Part shown: one piece after another, positions 1-7,585 of the stretch
How the letters are laid out: every line of letters begins with the position of its first letter
How positions within the stretch are numbered: position 1 is the first letter of the stretch
DNA from: Sciscionella sediminilitoris
GTDB lineage: Bacteria; Actinomycetota; Actinomycetes; Mycobacteriales; Pseudonocardiaceae
Assembly: GCF_000737195.2 (NCBI RefSeq)
Contig: NZ_JALM01000102.1
Location: forward strand, 1 to 49,893
Length of the DNA stretch: 49,893 nucleotides
Direction of reading: 5' to 3'
Made by a program: the position numbers and the translations under genes
The notes under the pieces: model-generated
What the model was told of the DNA's origin: nothing
Seen by the model: the letters and a program-made list of their open reading frames with translations, nothing else
Database searches by the model: none

Positions 1-90
1 GAAGAAGCTCTCCATAGCGGAACCGGTCACCGCGGCGAAGCCGCGCGGGATCCGGCTTCCGACCGGTGGTGTCTGACGAGCGCTGCGCAC
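1..90 (-). CDS. possible start of a gene running off the left edge
   Basis: An open frame of 30 codons begins with GTG at 90 and reads off the left end. It includes the stretch RIPRGFAAVTGSAMESFF, which reads like ordinary protein but matches no family I recognise. The alternative is a 24-codon plus-strand frame ending in TGA at 74-76. Neither can be confirmed from so little sequence. Confidence 0.2.
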   Translation of the reverse strand, partial: MRSARQTPPVGSRIPRGFAAVTGSAMESFF

Positions 91-155
91 TGGGCCCTGG
101 GTGTGCTGGTTCCGTGCTCGCCGCAAGTATCCCTGGTGTGGAGAGCGGGACGCTG

Positions 156-194
156 TCCGGTGCGGCGCACGATTTTTCGTTGCGCCGCACCGGA
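156..194. terminator. perfect 14-bp hairpin, probable terminator
   Basis: Arms 156-169 (TCCGGTGCGGCGCA) and 181-194 are exact reverse complements around an 11-base loop that contains five T. The hairpin lies 43 bases past the stop of the minus-strand gene ending at 237. It fits a transcription terminator; there is no clear T-run after the stem, so the mechanism is uncertain. Confidence 0.55.
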
Positions 195-236
195 TCTCGT
201 CACCGATCGGATTCAGGCCAGGTACCGGTGAACGGT

Positions 237-1775
237 TCAGGAAACGGTTTTCGCGACCACGTCGACCAGATTCCTGGTCTGTGCGACGATGGCCTTTCGC
301 CACGCGTCGAAGGTGTCATCTGATGGCTGGTAACGGTTCCCTTCGGCGAAATGCTGCATGTCCGGCGTGTGGATGTGCCCTGCCGGGATTCGCAGCCCGA
401 ACCGGTCGCGCAACAAGGTGTTCCGGTAGCCGCTCTCGTTGGAGAGGTAGTCACCGCCGCCGCCGCTTCGCGCGCAGGCACCGGGATCCGGCGGGACGGG
501 CGGGTTCGGCGGTGGGAACTCCACCGGAACCGGTTCGTTCCTGGTGATTGTCTTCGGTGTGTGACAGTCCGGGAATTCCTCATAATTGGTGTGCCACACG
601 ACACCGAAAGCCTCGGACTTGTCTTCCCAGCCATCGCCGGGAGGGCGCGGCACGTTCCTTCCGGTTCCTGCCTCGATCATCGATTTGACCGGCAGGGTCG
701 TTTCGGTGAACTGCTTCGGATTTCGCAGCTGGAATCCGCTCGGTCCGCCCCATTTCGGGACCACCTGGGTATTGCATTCCGGATTGTCGACGGCGAGTTG
801 GGCGGCGTCACCGATTTCCGGGCATGGCGCGTAATCGTCGTTGCCGAGCGAAGTTCCGTGATAGCGGCCGTTCCACTGCTCGAGGTCGAACTGATTCGGT
901 CCGGCCTGGCTGACCGTGATCGAAGCGTCCACCCTCCGCGGGCCCGGCCGCATGAACGGGCCGACCGTGTCCTCCAGGTAGCCCGCTTTGAACTGTGGGA
1001 AGTCTACCGGTAGCAGATACGATTCGATCCGTACCGGCTTGCCGTCCTTTCCGCGGTAGGTCGTGCCGTCGATGGCCAGTGCCGAAGCTCCTGAGGGGTT
1101 GCCGTGCCGGATGTTGTTCCCGACGGCGCCCTGCGCGCTGCCGCGTTCGCCGCCGATCAGCGTGTAGGGATCGAAACCGCTCACGATCATCCGCCGCACA
1201 CCGGGACCGGCAGGGAAATCGATATCACGCATTCCCCGTGCCGCCTTGTCGAACTCGGTCACCAGTGCCGTCCGCTGCTGCGCGGAAAGCTGGAATCGCG
1301 GCATCCACTGCTGGATGGCCGCCTGCGCCTGCTGGCTGGTCCAGTACAGCGGACGGTCGTCGCTGTAGGGCAGGGTGCCGCGTACCTTTCCTTTCCGCTG
1401 CGCGCGGTCCGTCGCCGCCTTCCACAGCTCCTTGCCGCTCCGCTCGACGATCCGTTTCGCCTGCCCGAAATCGGTGGTGGAGCACAACCCGTGCACGAAG
1501 GACGGGCCGAATCGGTCGAAACCACCGCCGGAGATCAGCTGCGTGGCGAAGGACTCCGGCTGAAGCTCGTCCGGATTGCCGTTCTGCGCCAGATGCCAGG
1601 AAAGGCGCTGCTGCTCAACGGAAAGCGGGGCGGTCGGATTCAGGCACGGATCAGCCAGGATCGCTGAACCCGTTGTTCGCTCTGCGGTTCCGGTCGCCGC
1701 GGCCGCCGGGAGAGCGCCGAGCGCCATGGCCAGCGCGCCGCCGAGCGCGCCCAGTCTGCGGATGCGGTCGTTCAC
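237..1775 (-). CDS. secreted pyroglutamyl-peptidase-fold protein (C15-like), catalytic Cys not evident
   Basis: This 512-residue protein has a signal peptide (about residues 1-27, a basic start then an Ala-rich core) and a long N-terminal extension. From about residue 190 it resembles pyroglutamyl peptidase I: SGFDPY near 199-204, GNPSGASALA near 225-234, and SQAGPNQFDLEQWNG, where Glu299 matches the catalytic Glu. Near the end SNESGYRN corresponds to the segment holding the catalytic Cys, but the position reads as Asn452; the His of GHIHTP (469) is kept. The enzyme may thus be altered or inactive. The GTG at 1775 is chosen because it begins the signal peptide and has GGAG 8 bases upstream; the frame stays open to 1985, but that extension would cover a probable promoter. 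Likely function is release of N-terminal pyroglutamate outside the cell, which suits the 5-oxoprolinase genes nearby. The fold assignment is fairly secure, the activity is not. Confidence 0.65.
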   Translation of the reverse strand: MNDRIRRLGALGGALAMALGALPAAAATGTAERTTGSAILADPCLNPTAPLSVEQQRLSWHLAQNGNPDELQPESFATQLISGGGFDRFGPSFVHGLCSTTDFGQAKRIVERSGKELWKAATDRAQRKGKVRGTLPYSDDRPLYWTSQQAQAAIQQWMPRFQLSAQQRTALVTEFDKAARGMRDIDFPAGPGVRRMIVSGFDPYTLIGGERGSAQGAVGNNIRHGNPSGASALAIDGTTYRGKDGKPVRIESYLLPVDFPQFKAGYLEDTVGPFMRPGPRRVDASITVSQAGPNQFDLEQWNGRYHGTSLGNDDYAPCPEIGDAAQLAVDNPECNTQVVPKWGGPSGFQLRNPKQFTETTLPVKSMIEAGTGRNVPRPPGDGWEDKSEAFGVVWHTNYEEFPDCHTPKTITRNEPVPVEFPPPNPPVPPDPGACARSGGGGDYLSNESGYRNTLLRDRFGLRIPAGHIHTPDMQHFAEGNRYQPSDDTFDAWRKAIVAQTRNLVDVVAKTVS

Positions 1776-1952
1776 TGCGCATGCTCCAATCGACCGGATA
1801 TCCCGGCGGGAAACGCGGGAACCCGGTGTCAGTGTTCGATACGCCGACGGTGATGCGTATCCGCCCAACCTCGATTCCACCGGTGCGATACGCGATCCAA
1901 CTGAGTGTCCACTGTGAACGCCAGTTTCCCGGCCGTCGGCGGACAGCTTGTA

Positions 1953-1981
1953 TAGGTACCAGTCGTTCAACGATCCGTCAA
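1953..1981 (-). promoter_or_regulatory. probable promoter with GntR operator in the spacer
   Basis: On the minus strand TTGACG (1976-1981) and TACCTA (1953-1958) are 17 bases apart. The spacer contains ATCGTTGAACGA (1963-1974), the same 12 bases found before the ycsI operon at 2804-2815. The core TCGTT-N-AACGA is an inverted repeat. It would drive the pyroglutamyl-peptidase-like gene under the adjacent GntR regulator, with a 5' leader of about 170 bases. The shared sequence is seen directly; the regulatory role is inferred. Confidence 0.55.
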
Positions 1982-2007
1982 TCAACCGATATGTCGTTGG
2001 CTGGGAG

Positions 2008-2709
2008 CTATGCCAGCTTCGCGTAGGCGTTCACCAGCTGCCGCTCCGCGTCGTCCAGATACTCGGCGAGCAGGCGCTCGGCGCCCACCCCATCGCCGTC
2101 CTCGAGGCGTTCGAGAATCTCGTGGTTCCTCGGCAAATAGCGTTCGTGGAAGCGGCGGGGATCGTCCATCGCATGGAAGACGAGCCGCAGTTCGGCGAGA
2201 ATCCCGCGCATGAACTCGTCCACCCGCTGACTACCCGCGAGAGCGGCGATGGCCTGGTGGAAGTGCAGGTCGGCGGTGCCGAGCGCCTGCCAGTCGTGCC
2301 TGCTCGCGGCCTGGTCACCCTCCTGGACCGCCGAGGCGATCGACTCGATGTCCTCGTTCGGGCCATCGACCTCGCGCACTGCGGCGCATTCCAGCATCTT
2401 GCGCACCCGGTAGAGGTCGATGACATCGGCGACGGTCAGGCGACGGACGAACACCCCTCGGTTGAGCTCGTGCACCAGCAGCCGGTCCCTGCTGAGCAGG
2501 CGAAACGACTCGCGCAGCGTGTTGCGCGAGATGCTCAGCCCCGCGCAGATGGCGTCCTCGGAAAGTCGCTCCCCAGGCGCGAAGTACCCCTCGGCGATGC
2601 GTTCGCGCAGGATATCGCTGACCCGCTGAGCGGTGCCGGTGCGCCCGAGCAACGCCCTGTCGGCCGCCAGATCGCTGCGGACCGCTGCCGATGTCGCGTT
2701 CCTGACCAT
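2008..2709 (-). CDS. GntR-family regulator (FadR/FCD type)
   Basis: A 233-residue protein with an N-terminal winged helix, where [13 protein letters not shown] is the recognition-helix region, and an all-helical FCD effector domain with the usual Arg-rich helix ([15 protein letters not shown]) and the HFHQAI metal-site region. FCD regulators usually bind organic or amino acids. The ATG at 2709 is preferred because GAGGGAG lies 10 bases upstream; the longer frame to 2835 would run through the operator at 2803-2817. It lies between the pyroglutamyl-peptidase-like gene and the divergent 5-oxoprolinase operon. The matching sites at both promoters suggest it controls both, perhaps with pyroglutamate as signal. 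In B. subtilis the equivalent operon carries an IclR-type regulator (KipR) instead. Confidence 0.85.
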   Translation of the reverse strand: MVRNATSAAVRSDLAADRALLGRTGTAQRVSDILRERIAEGYFAPGERLSEDAICAGLSISRNTLRESFRLLSRDRLLVHELNRGVFVRRLTVADVIDLYRVRKMLECAAVREVDGPNEDIESIASAVQEGDQAASRHDWQALGTADLHFHQAIAALAGSQRVDEFMRGILAELRLVFHAMDDPRRFHERYLPRNHEILERLEDGDGVGAERLLAEYLDDAERQLVNAYAKLA

Positions 2710-2796
2710 CACCGACCGGCTCCCTCGTACTCGGACCATCCGGCACCGGTTACAGCCGGCGCACGCGCTATCGCACACCAACATACCTCCACCCCC

Positions 2797-2826
2797 TTGC
2801 AAAATCGTTGAACGATTGCTTATGGT
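2797..2826 (+). promoter_or_regulatory. probable promoter of the ycsI-pxp operon with GntR operator
   Basis: TTGCAA (2797-2802) and TATGGT (2821-2826) are 18 bases apart. Between them is a perfect 15-base palindrome, AATCGTT-G-AACGATT (2803-2817). Twelve of these bases recur in inverse orientation at 1963-1974. A regulator bound here would block the promoter and could also repress the divergent GntR gene. Confidence 0.6.
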
Positions 2827-2960
2827 TTGTTGCACAATGGACTCCGCCGTGCTGCGGTGGCGTCATTGCGTCAGGAGTTCCTGGTGTGCGCACACCGTCG
2901 AGCGCGCCAACCGTGAGTTCGACGTGCGGCCACATGTCCTTGCGGTCTGGAGGTTTCGGC

Positions 2961-3758
2961 ATGGTCGACGCTGTAGCCGGGCAGGCGGATTACCTGCCTG
3001 CCGAGGCACGAGCCAGGTTCCGCGCTGGGCTCGCCGTACCGACAAGCGGGTGGTGCACCGGTTCCGCCCAGGCGAATCTGATCGCGGTTCCCGCAGATTG
3101 GGCCTATGACGTACTGCTGTTCTGCCAGCGGAATCCGGTGCCGTGCCCGGTACTCGACGTCACCGATCCCGGTGTGCCGCACACGATCCTCGCTGACGGC
3201 GCTGATCTGCGCACCGATCTGCCGAGCTATCGGATCTGGCGAGACGGGCAGCTGGTCGAAGAACCATCCAGCGCCGCCGAATGGTGGACCGACGATCTCG
3301 TGGCCTTCCTGATCGGCTGCAGCTTCACCTTCGAGACCGCACTGCTCGATGCCGGGATTCCGGTGCGGCACCTGCGGGAAGGCCGGAACGTGGCGATGTT
3401 CCGCACCGAGCGCAGCTGCCGTCCGGCCGCGCGTATGCACGGCCCGATGGTCGTCTCGATGCGCCCGATCCCCGACGAACTCGTGGAAACCGCGGTCTCG
3501 GTCACCGCACGGATGCCCGCGGTGCACGGCGCTCCGGTGCACATCGGCGATCCAGCCGCACTCGGCATCACCGAGCTCGCGCGGCCCGACTTCGGCGATC
3601 CGACGCTGCCCGGCCACGGTGAGACCCCGGTGTTCTGGGCTTGCGGAGTCACCCCGCAAGCAGCGCTCATGGCCTCCCGCCCGCCGTTCGCGATCACGCA
3701 TGCACCTGGCTGCATGTTCATCACCGACGCCGCCGACAGCGACTACCGCATCTGCTGA
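2961..3758 (+). CDS. ycsI: DUF1445 / UPF0317 putative hydro-lyase (YcsI-like)
   Basis: A 265-residue soluble protein of the YcsI/UPF0317 family, matching the usual family length. Recognisable stretches are [11 protein letters not shown] near the N-terminus, SCSFTFE-like [11 protein letters not shown] in the middle and [12 protein letters not shown] at the end. The ATG at 2961 has GGAGG 7 bases upstream; an open frame to 2808 overlaps the operator and is rejected. It is the first gene of an operon with the transporter and PxpABC, as in the B. subtilis ycs/kip region. The family is labelled hydro-lyase by convention. A DUF1445 domain also occurs in the mammalian D-glutamate cyclase that makes 5-oxo-D-proline, so a role with the D-isomer or a related lactam is possible but unproven. 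Confidence 0.8.
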   Translation: MVDAVAGQADYLPAEARARFRAGLAVPTSGWCTGSAQANLIAVPADWAYDVLLFCQRNPVPCPVLDVTDPGVPHTILADGADLRTDLPSYRIWRDGQLVEEPSSAAEWWTDDLVAFLIGCSFTFETALLDAGIPVRHLREGRNVAMFRTERSCRPAARMHGPMVVSMRPIPDELVETAVSVTARMPAVHGAPVHIGDPAALGITELARPDFGDPTLPGHGETPVFWACGVTPQAALMASRPPFAITHAPGCMFITDAADSDYRIC

Positions 3759-3785
3759 CCGGCCGAGCTCCCGAATCGAGGACTG

Positions 3786-5027
3786 ATGACCGAACCACCG
3801 CTGAGCGAAGTCGAACCGGATCGGCAGGCGAGCACGGAAAAACCGGCTGTGCGGCGACGCAAGCTGCTCGGTGCCATGTTCCTGATGGCCACGTCGGCGA
3901 TCGGGCCGGGATTCATCACCCAGACCACCGAATTCACCGTGCAGCTCGGCGCCGCGTTCGCGTTCGCCATCGTGATCTCGGTGATCATGGACATCCTGCT
4001 GCAGGTGAACGTCTGGCGGGTGATCGGCATTTCCGGGCAGCGGGCCCAGGATCTGGGCAACCAGGTGTTGCCGGGCCTCGGCTGGGTGCTCTCGGTACTG
4101 CTCGTCGTCGGCGGGCTGGTGTTCAACATCGGCAACGTCAGCGGTACCGGGCTCGGCACGGTCTCCATGTTCGGGCTCGATCCGCGGATCGGTGGCGTGC
4201 TCTCCGCGCTCATCGCGATCGCGATCTTCCTCTCCCGCAAGGCGGGTGTGGCGATGGACCGCATCGTGATCGTGCTCGGTGCGGTGATGATCGGGCTGAC
4301 CATCTACGTCGCGGCGACGTCGAACCCGCCGATCGGCACGGCCGCGCGCAATATCGTCTTGCCGGACAATGTGGATTTCCTCGCCATCACGACGGTTCTC
4401 GGCGGCACCATCGGCGGCTACATCGTCTACGCCGGAGCGCACCGGCTGCTCGACTCGGGGATTTCCGGTCCGGAACAGATCGGCACGATCACCCGCGGAT
4501 CGATCATCGGCGTACTGATCACCGGCGTGATGCGGATCGTGTTCTTCCTCGCCGTACTCGGTGTGGTGGCAGGCGGAGCCGAACTGGGCGGCCCGAACCA
4601 GGCGGCGTCGGCGTTCGAGGCCGCGGCAGGCCAGGTCGGGCTGCGCATGTTCGGGGTGGTGTATTGGGCGGCATCGATCAGCAGCGTCATCGGCGCCTCC
4701 TACACCAGCGTTTCGTTTCTGACCTCGCGCACCCGGACCAGCGAGCGCACCAGGACGTGGCTGGTCGTCGGTTTCATCGCGATCAGCACCGTGCTCTACG
4801 TCTCGATCGGCGCCGCACCGACCACGCTGCTGGTGTTCGCAGGCGCGTTCAATGGTCTGCTGCTGCCCATCGGTATCGGCGTGCTGCTCTGGATCGCTTG
4901 GCGGCGCAGGGATCTTCTGCACGGCTACCGGTATCCCCGTTGGCTCGCCGCGGTCGGCACCATCGCATGGCTGGTGACCATCTACCTCGCCGTGCAGTCC
5001 ATCGTGCCCGTCATCGAACTGTTCTGA
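3786..5027 (+). CDS. NRAMP-like membrane transporter (YcsG-like)
   Basis: A 413-residue polytopic membrane protein with roughly eleven hydrophobic segments. The first helix carries MATSAIGPGFITQTTEFTV, the counterpart of the NRAMP metal-binding helix, but the DPGN motif of true Mn/Fe transporters is absent. YcsG-type members of this family are found in 5-oxoprolinase operons and are annotated as divalent-metal transporters by homology alone. Position here, 27 bases after ycsI and 26 before pxpA, suggests import of pyroglutamate or a related amide rather than a metal. That substrate is inferred from context. Confidence 0.75.
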   Translation: MTEPPLSEVEPDRQASTEKPAVRRRKLLGAMFLMATSAIGPGFITQTTEFTVQLGAAFAFAIVISVIMDILLQVNVWRVIGISGQRAQDLGNQVLPGLGWVLSVLLVVGGLVFNIGNVSGTGLGTVSMFGLDPRIGGVLSALIAIAIFLSRKAGVAMDRIVIVLGAVMIGLTIYVAATSNPPIGTAARNIVLPDNVDFLAITTVLGGTIGGYIVYAGAHRLLDSGISGPEQIGTITRGSIIGVLITGVMRIVFFLAVLGVVAGGAELGGPNQAASAFEAAAGQVGLRMFGVVYWAASISSVIGASYTSVSFLTSRTRTSERTRTWLVVGFIAISTVLYVSIGAAPTTLLVFAGAFNGLLLPIGIGVLLWIAWRRRDLLHGYRYPRWLAAVGTIAWLVTIYLAVQSIVPVIELF

Positions 5028-5053
5028 ATCCACACAACGGAAGGACTCGCATC

Positions 5054-5809
5054 GTGATCGATCTCAACGCCGACCTCGGCGAGGGCTTCGGTCGCTGGGA
5101 TCTCGGCGACGACGAGGCCCTGCTCGGCATCGTCACCAGCGCCAACGTGGCCTGCGGTTACCACGCCGGCGATCCGTCGATCATGCGCAAGATCTGCGAT
5201 CGCGCCGCTGTGGCCGGGGTGCGGATCGGAGCCCAAGTCGGCTACCGGGATCTCGCCGGTTTCGGTCGCAGATTCATCGACGTCGAACCGGAGCGGCTCA
5301 CCGACGAGGTGCTCTACCAGATCGCGGCGCTCGACGGGTTCGCGCGGATCGCCGGGACACGTGTCAGCTACGTGAAACCGCACGGCGCGCTGTACAACGC
5401 GATCGTGACGCATGAGCAGCAGGCTGCCGCCGTCGTCGACGCGGTTTCCCGCTACGACAAGAACCTTCCGGTGCTCGGGCTGCCTGGCTCCGCATGGTTG
5501 CGGCTGGCAGGGGAAGCCGGGCTGCGCGGTGTGCCTGAGGCGTTCGCCGACCGCGCCTACACCCCGGAGGGAACCCTGGTTTCCCGGCGGCAGCCCGGAT
5601 CCGTGCTGCACGATGCCGATGCCATCGCCGAACGGGTCGTCGCGCTCGCCACCGGAGCCCCGATCGCCGATGTGGACGGCAATCCGTTGACTTTGCATCC
5701 GGAATCGGTCTGCCTGCACGGTGACACCGAGGACGCGGTCACGATCGCGCACCGGATCCGTGCCGGGCTGGAGGCCGCCGGTGTCCGGGTGCGGGCGTTC
5801 ACGAGCTGA
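5054..5809 (+). CDS. pxpA: 5-oxoprolinase subunit A (LamB/YcsF family)
   Basis: A 251-residue cytoplasmic protein that opens with IDLNADLGEGFGRWDLGDDE, the hallmark of the LamB/YcsF family, followed by NVACGYHAGDP and YVKPHGALYN. PxpA works with PxpB and PxpC in ATP-dependent opening of 5-oxo-L-proline to L-glutamate. The GTG at 5054 is chosen because the family motif starts at once and GGAAGGA lies just upstream. Its stop overlaps the pxpB start (TGATG), which suggests translational coupling. Length and motifs are complete. Confidence 0.93.
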   Translation: MIDLNADLGEGFGRWDLGDDEALLGIVTSANVACGYHAGDPSIMRKICDRAAVAGVRIGAQVGYRDLAGFGRRFIDVEPERLTDEVLYQIAALDGFARIAGTRVSYVKPHGALYNAIVTHEQQAAAVVDAVSRYDKNLPVLGLPGSAWLRLAGEAGLRGVPEAFADRAYTPEGTLVSRRQPGSVLHDADAIAERVVALATGAPIADVDGNPLTLHPESVCLHGDTEDAVTIAHRIRAGLEAAGVRVRAFTS

Positions 5810-6417
5810 TGCGCATCCTGCCAAGCGGGGCGACAGCGCTGCTCGCCGAACTCGACGACATCGAGCAAGCCCTTGCCCTGTACCGGAAATGGCATGAGGA
5901 TCCGCCGTGCGATGTTGTGGATATCGTACCGGGCGCGCGGACCGTGCTGTTCAAGATCGACCCGTCCCGAACCAGGCTCGACGAACTGGAACGCGCCATT
6001 CGGACGCCTTTTGCCCCGTGCGGCAACGAAAGCAGCGAAACGCTGGTCGAGCTGCCGGTCAGCTACGAAGGGGACGATCTGGCGGAAGTCGCCGGAATCC
6101 TCGGCTGTACGACGGAAGCGGTGATCCACAGGCACACCGGAACCGAGTGGCGGGTAGCGTTCTGCGGCTTCGCGCCGGGTTTCGCCTACCTGCATCCCGT
6201 ACACGGCGAGTGGAACCTCCCGCGAAGGGACACACCGCGAACGCATGTGCCTGCTGGTTCGGTCGGGCTCGCCGGGGCGCTCAGCGGTGTGTATCCACGC
6301 TCATCGCCAGGTGGCTGGCAGCTGATCGGGCGCACGGCGGTTGAGCTCTTCGACCAGTCCCGTACCCCGCCCGCACTGCTCACCCCGGGCACCCGCGTCC
6401 GGTTCACCGCGTCATGA
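5809..6417 (+). CDS. pxpB: 5-oxoprolinase subunit B (KipI / allophanate hydrolase subunit 1 family)
   Basis: A 202-residue protein of the AHS1 (KipI) family. Typical motifs are the N-terminal LPSGATALLAEL, GFAPGFAYL in the middle and AGSVGLAG...GVYPRSSPGGWQLIGRT near the end. It is one half of the PxpBC complex that acts with PxpA on 5-oxoproline. In B. subtilis the homologue KipI is also known as an inhibitor of the sporulation kinase KinA; no such role is expected in an actinomycete. It shares one base with pxpA and four with pxpC, so the three subunits are translated together. Confidence 0.92.
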   Translation: MRILPSGATALLAELDDIEQALALYRKWHEDPPCDVVDIVPGARTVLFKIDPSRTRLDELERAIRTPFAPCGNESSETLVELPVSYEGDDLAEVAGILGCTTEAVIHRHTGTEWRVAFCGFAPGFAYLHPVHGEWNLPRRDTPRTHVPAGSVGLAGALSGVYPRSSPGGWQLIGRTAVELFDQSRTPPALLTPGTRVRFTAS

Positions 6418-7307
6418 ACGCGGCGTTCACAGTACTGCAAACCGGTCCGCTGACCACCGTCCAAGACACGGGCAGGACTGGTTACGGCGCGCTGGGAATC
6501 GGTCCGTCCGGCGCATGCGACAGTGCGGCACACCGGCTGGCCAACCGGCTCGTCGGCAACGACGAGGGCGTCGCCGTGCTCGAGACAACTTTCGGCGGGC
6601 TGCACATCCTCGCGCACCGCCGGATCACGGTCGCCCTCACCGGTGCACCGTGTCGCGGTGTGCCCTGCAACGCCGCGGTCACGCTCGCCGCGGGGCAGGA
6701 ATTCCGGCTCGGCATGACGATTTCCGGGGTTCGCAGCTACCTCGCGGTTCGCGGCGGGCTGGATGTCGCCCCGGTACTCGGTTCCCGTTCGACGGATCTG
6801 CTCGGCGGACTCGGGCCTGCCACGGTCGCGCCGGGGGACTGCTTCACCGTCGGCGAGCCGAGCCGTCCACAACCGGGGGTCGACTTCGCACCGGTCCCCG
6901 CGCTGGAAACCGGAACGGTACGGATCGGACTGCTTCCCGGGCCGCGTATCGAGTGGTTCACCGCGCAGGCTCTGCGTTCCCTGGTTTCCCGGCCGTACAC
7001 GGTCACCGTGCAGAGCAACCGAACGGCGCTACGGTTGGATGGGCCTGCGCTCGACCGCGCACGCGAGGGGGAATTACCGAGCGAGGGACTCACCAGGGGC
7101 GCCATCCAGGTTCCCCCTTCCGGCCTGCCGATTCTGTTCCTCGCCGATCACCCGGTGACCGGCGGGTATCCGGTGATCGGCTACGTCGGCGAACAGGATG
7201 TCGACCGCTGCGCGCAGATCCAGCCGGGGCAGTCGATCCGGTTCCATCCATCCACAGTGGACCTCAGCACTGATAGCGCCCGCGCAGTGCCAGCCTTCCC
7301 GCGTTGA
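6414..7307 (+). CDS. pxpC: 5-oxoprolinase subunit C (KipA / allophanate hydrolase subunit 2 family)
   Basis: A 297-residue protein of the AHS2 family, partner of PxpB. Motifs include VLQTGPLTTVQDTGRTGYGALGI at the N-terminus (first 30 residues), RSYLAVRGG around residue 105-113 and the C-terminal ITRGAIQVPPSG-like segment with the TGGYPVIGYV turn. It is the last gene of the operon. The reading frame is full length and shows no lesions. Downstream only a broken minus-strand gene is present. Confidence 0.92.
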   Translation: MNAAFTVLQTGPLTTVQDTGRTGYGALGIGPSGACDSAAHRLANRLVGNDEGVAVLETTFGGLHILAHRRITVALTGAPCRGVPCNAAVTLAAGQEFRLGMTISGVRSYLAVRGGLDVAPVLGSRSTDLLGGLGPATVAPGDCFTVGEPSRPQPGVDFAPVPALETGTVRIGLLPGPRIEWFTAQALRSLVSRPYTVTVQSNRTALRLDGPALDRAREGELPSEGLTRGAIQVPPSGLPILFLADHPVTGGYPVIGYVGEQDVDRCAQIQPGQSIRFHPSTVDLSTDSARAVPAFPR

Positions 7308-7575
7308 CCGCGGCGACTGCGAGCACCATCCTGGCAACGGGATCGGCCCACCAGAAGCACACCGGAAACCCAGCTACACAACAGGGTTTGCTTCGAATCG
7401 GCGACCGTGCTTGCCGATCCGAGTGTCCCGCCCGGCACCGCGCGATGGAAAGCACCGGCAACACCAACAGTGGAGGGGCAGCAAGGACGATACCGACCGC
7501 GGTCGGCGCCGCGGGTACCCCACCGGTGAGCATGCGAGCCGAAGGCACGGTCAGGTACACCGCGAGTGTCCCGTG
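7264..7575 (-). pseudogene. remnant of a cation-efflux (CDF-type) transporter
   Basis: Three pieces in shifting frames together read like the C-terminal half of an actinobacterial CDF transporter. The order is AVGIVLAAPPLLVLPVLSIA (7560 to about 7435), then GSASTVADSKQTLLCSWVSG (7438-7346), then FWWADPVARMVLAVAAV (7353-7264). The normal protein has these consecutively, with an extra hydrophobic stretch before WWADP. At least two frame changes and a small deletion are therefore implied. No N-terminal half is present; the ROK gene begins its stop codon just beyond. The 3' end overlaps the pxpC stop on the other strand. Confidence 0.6.
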
Positions 7576-7585
7576 AGCCTCAGCG

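Noticed and set aside
1776-1985. Longer start for the pyroglutamyl-peptidase-like gene
   Set aside because: The extra 70 residues would precede a good signal peptide and cover a probable promoter and operator.
2710-2835. Longer start for the GntR gene
   Set aside because: The extension crosses the palindrome at 2803-2817 and has Cys- and Arg-rich text unlike GntR proteins.
2871-5033. 720-residue open frame on the minus strand
   Set aside because: It is antisense to ycsI and the transporter, and its text is dominated by Asp, His, Arg and Gln, as expected for a shadow frame in GC-rich DNA.
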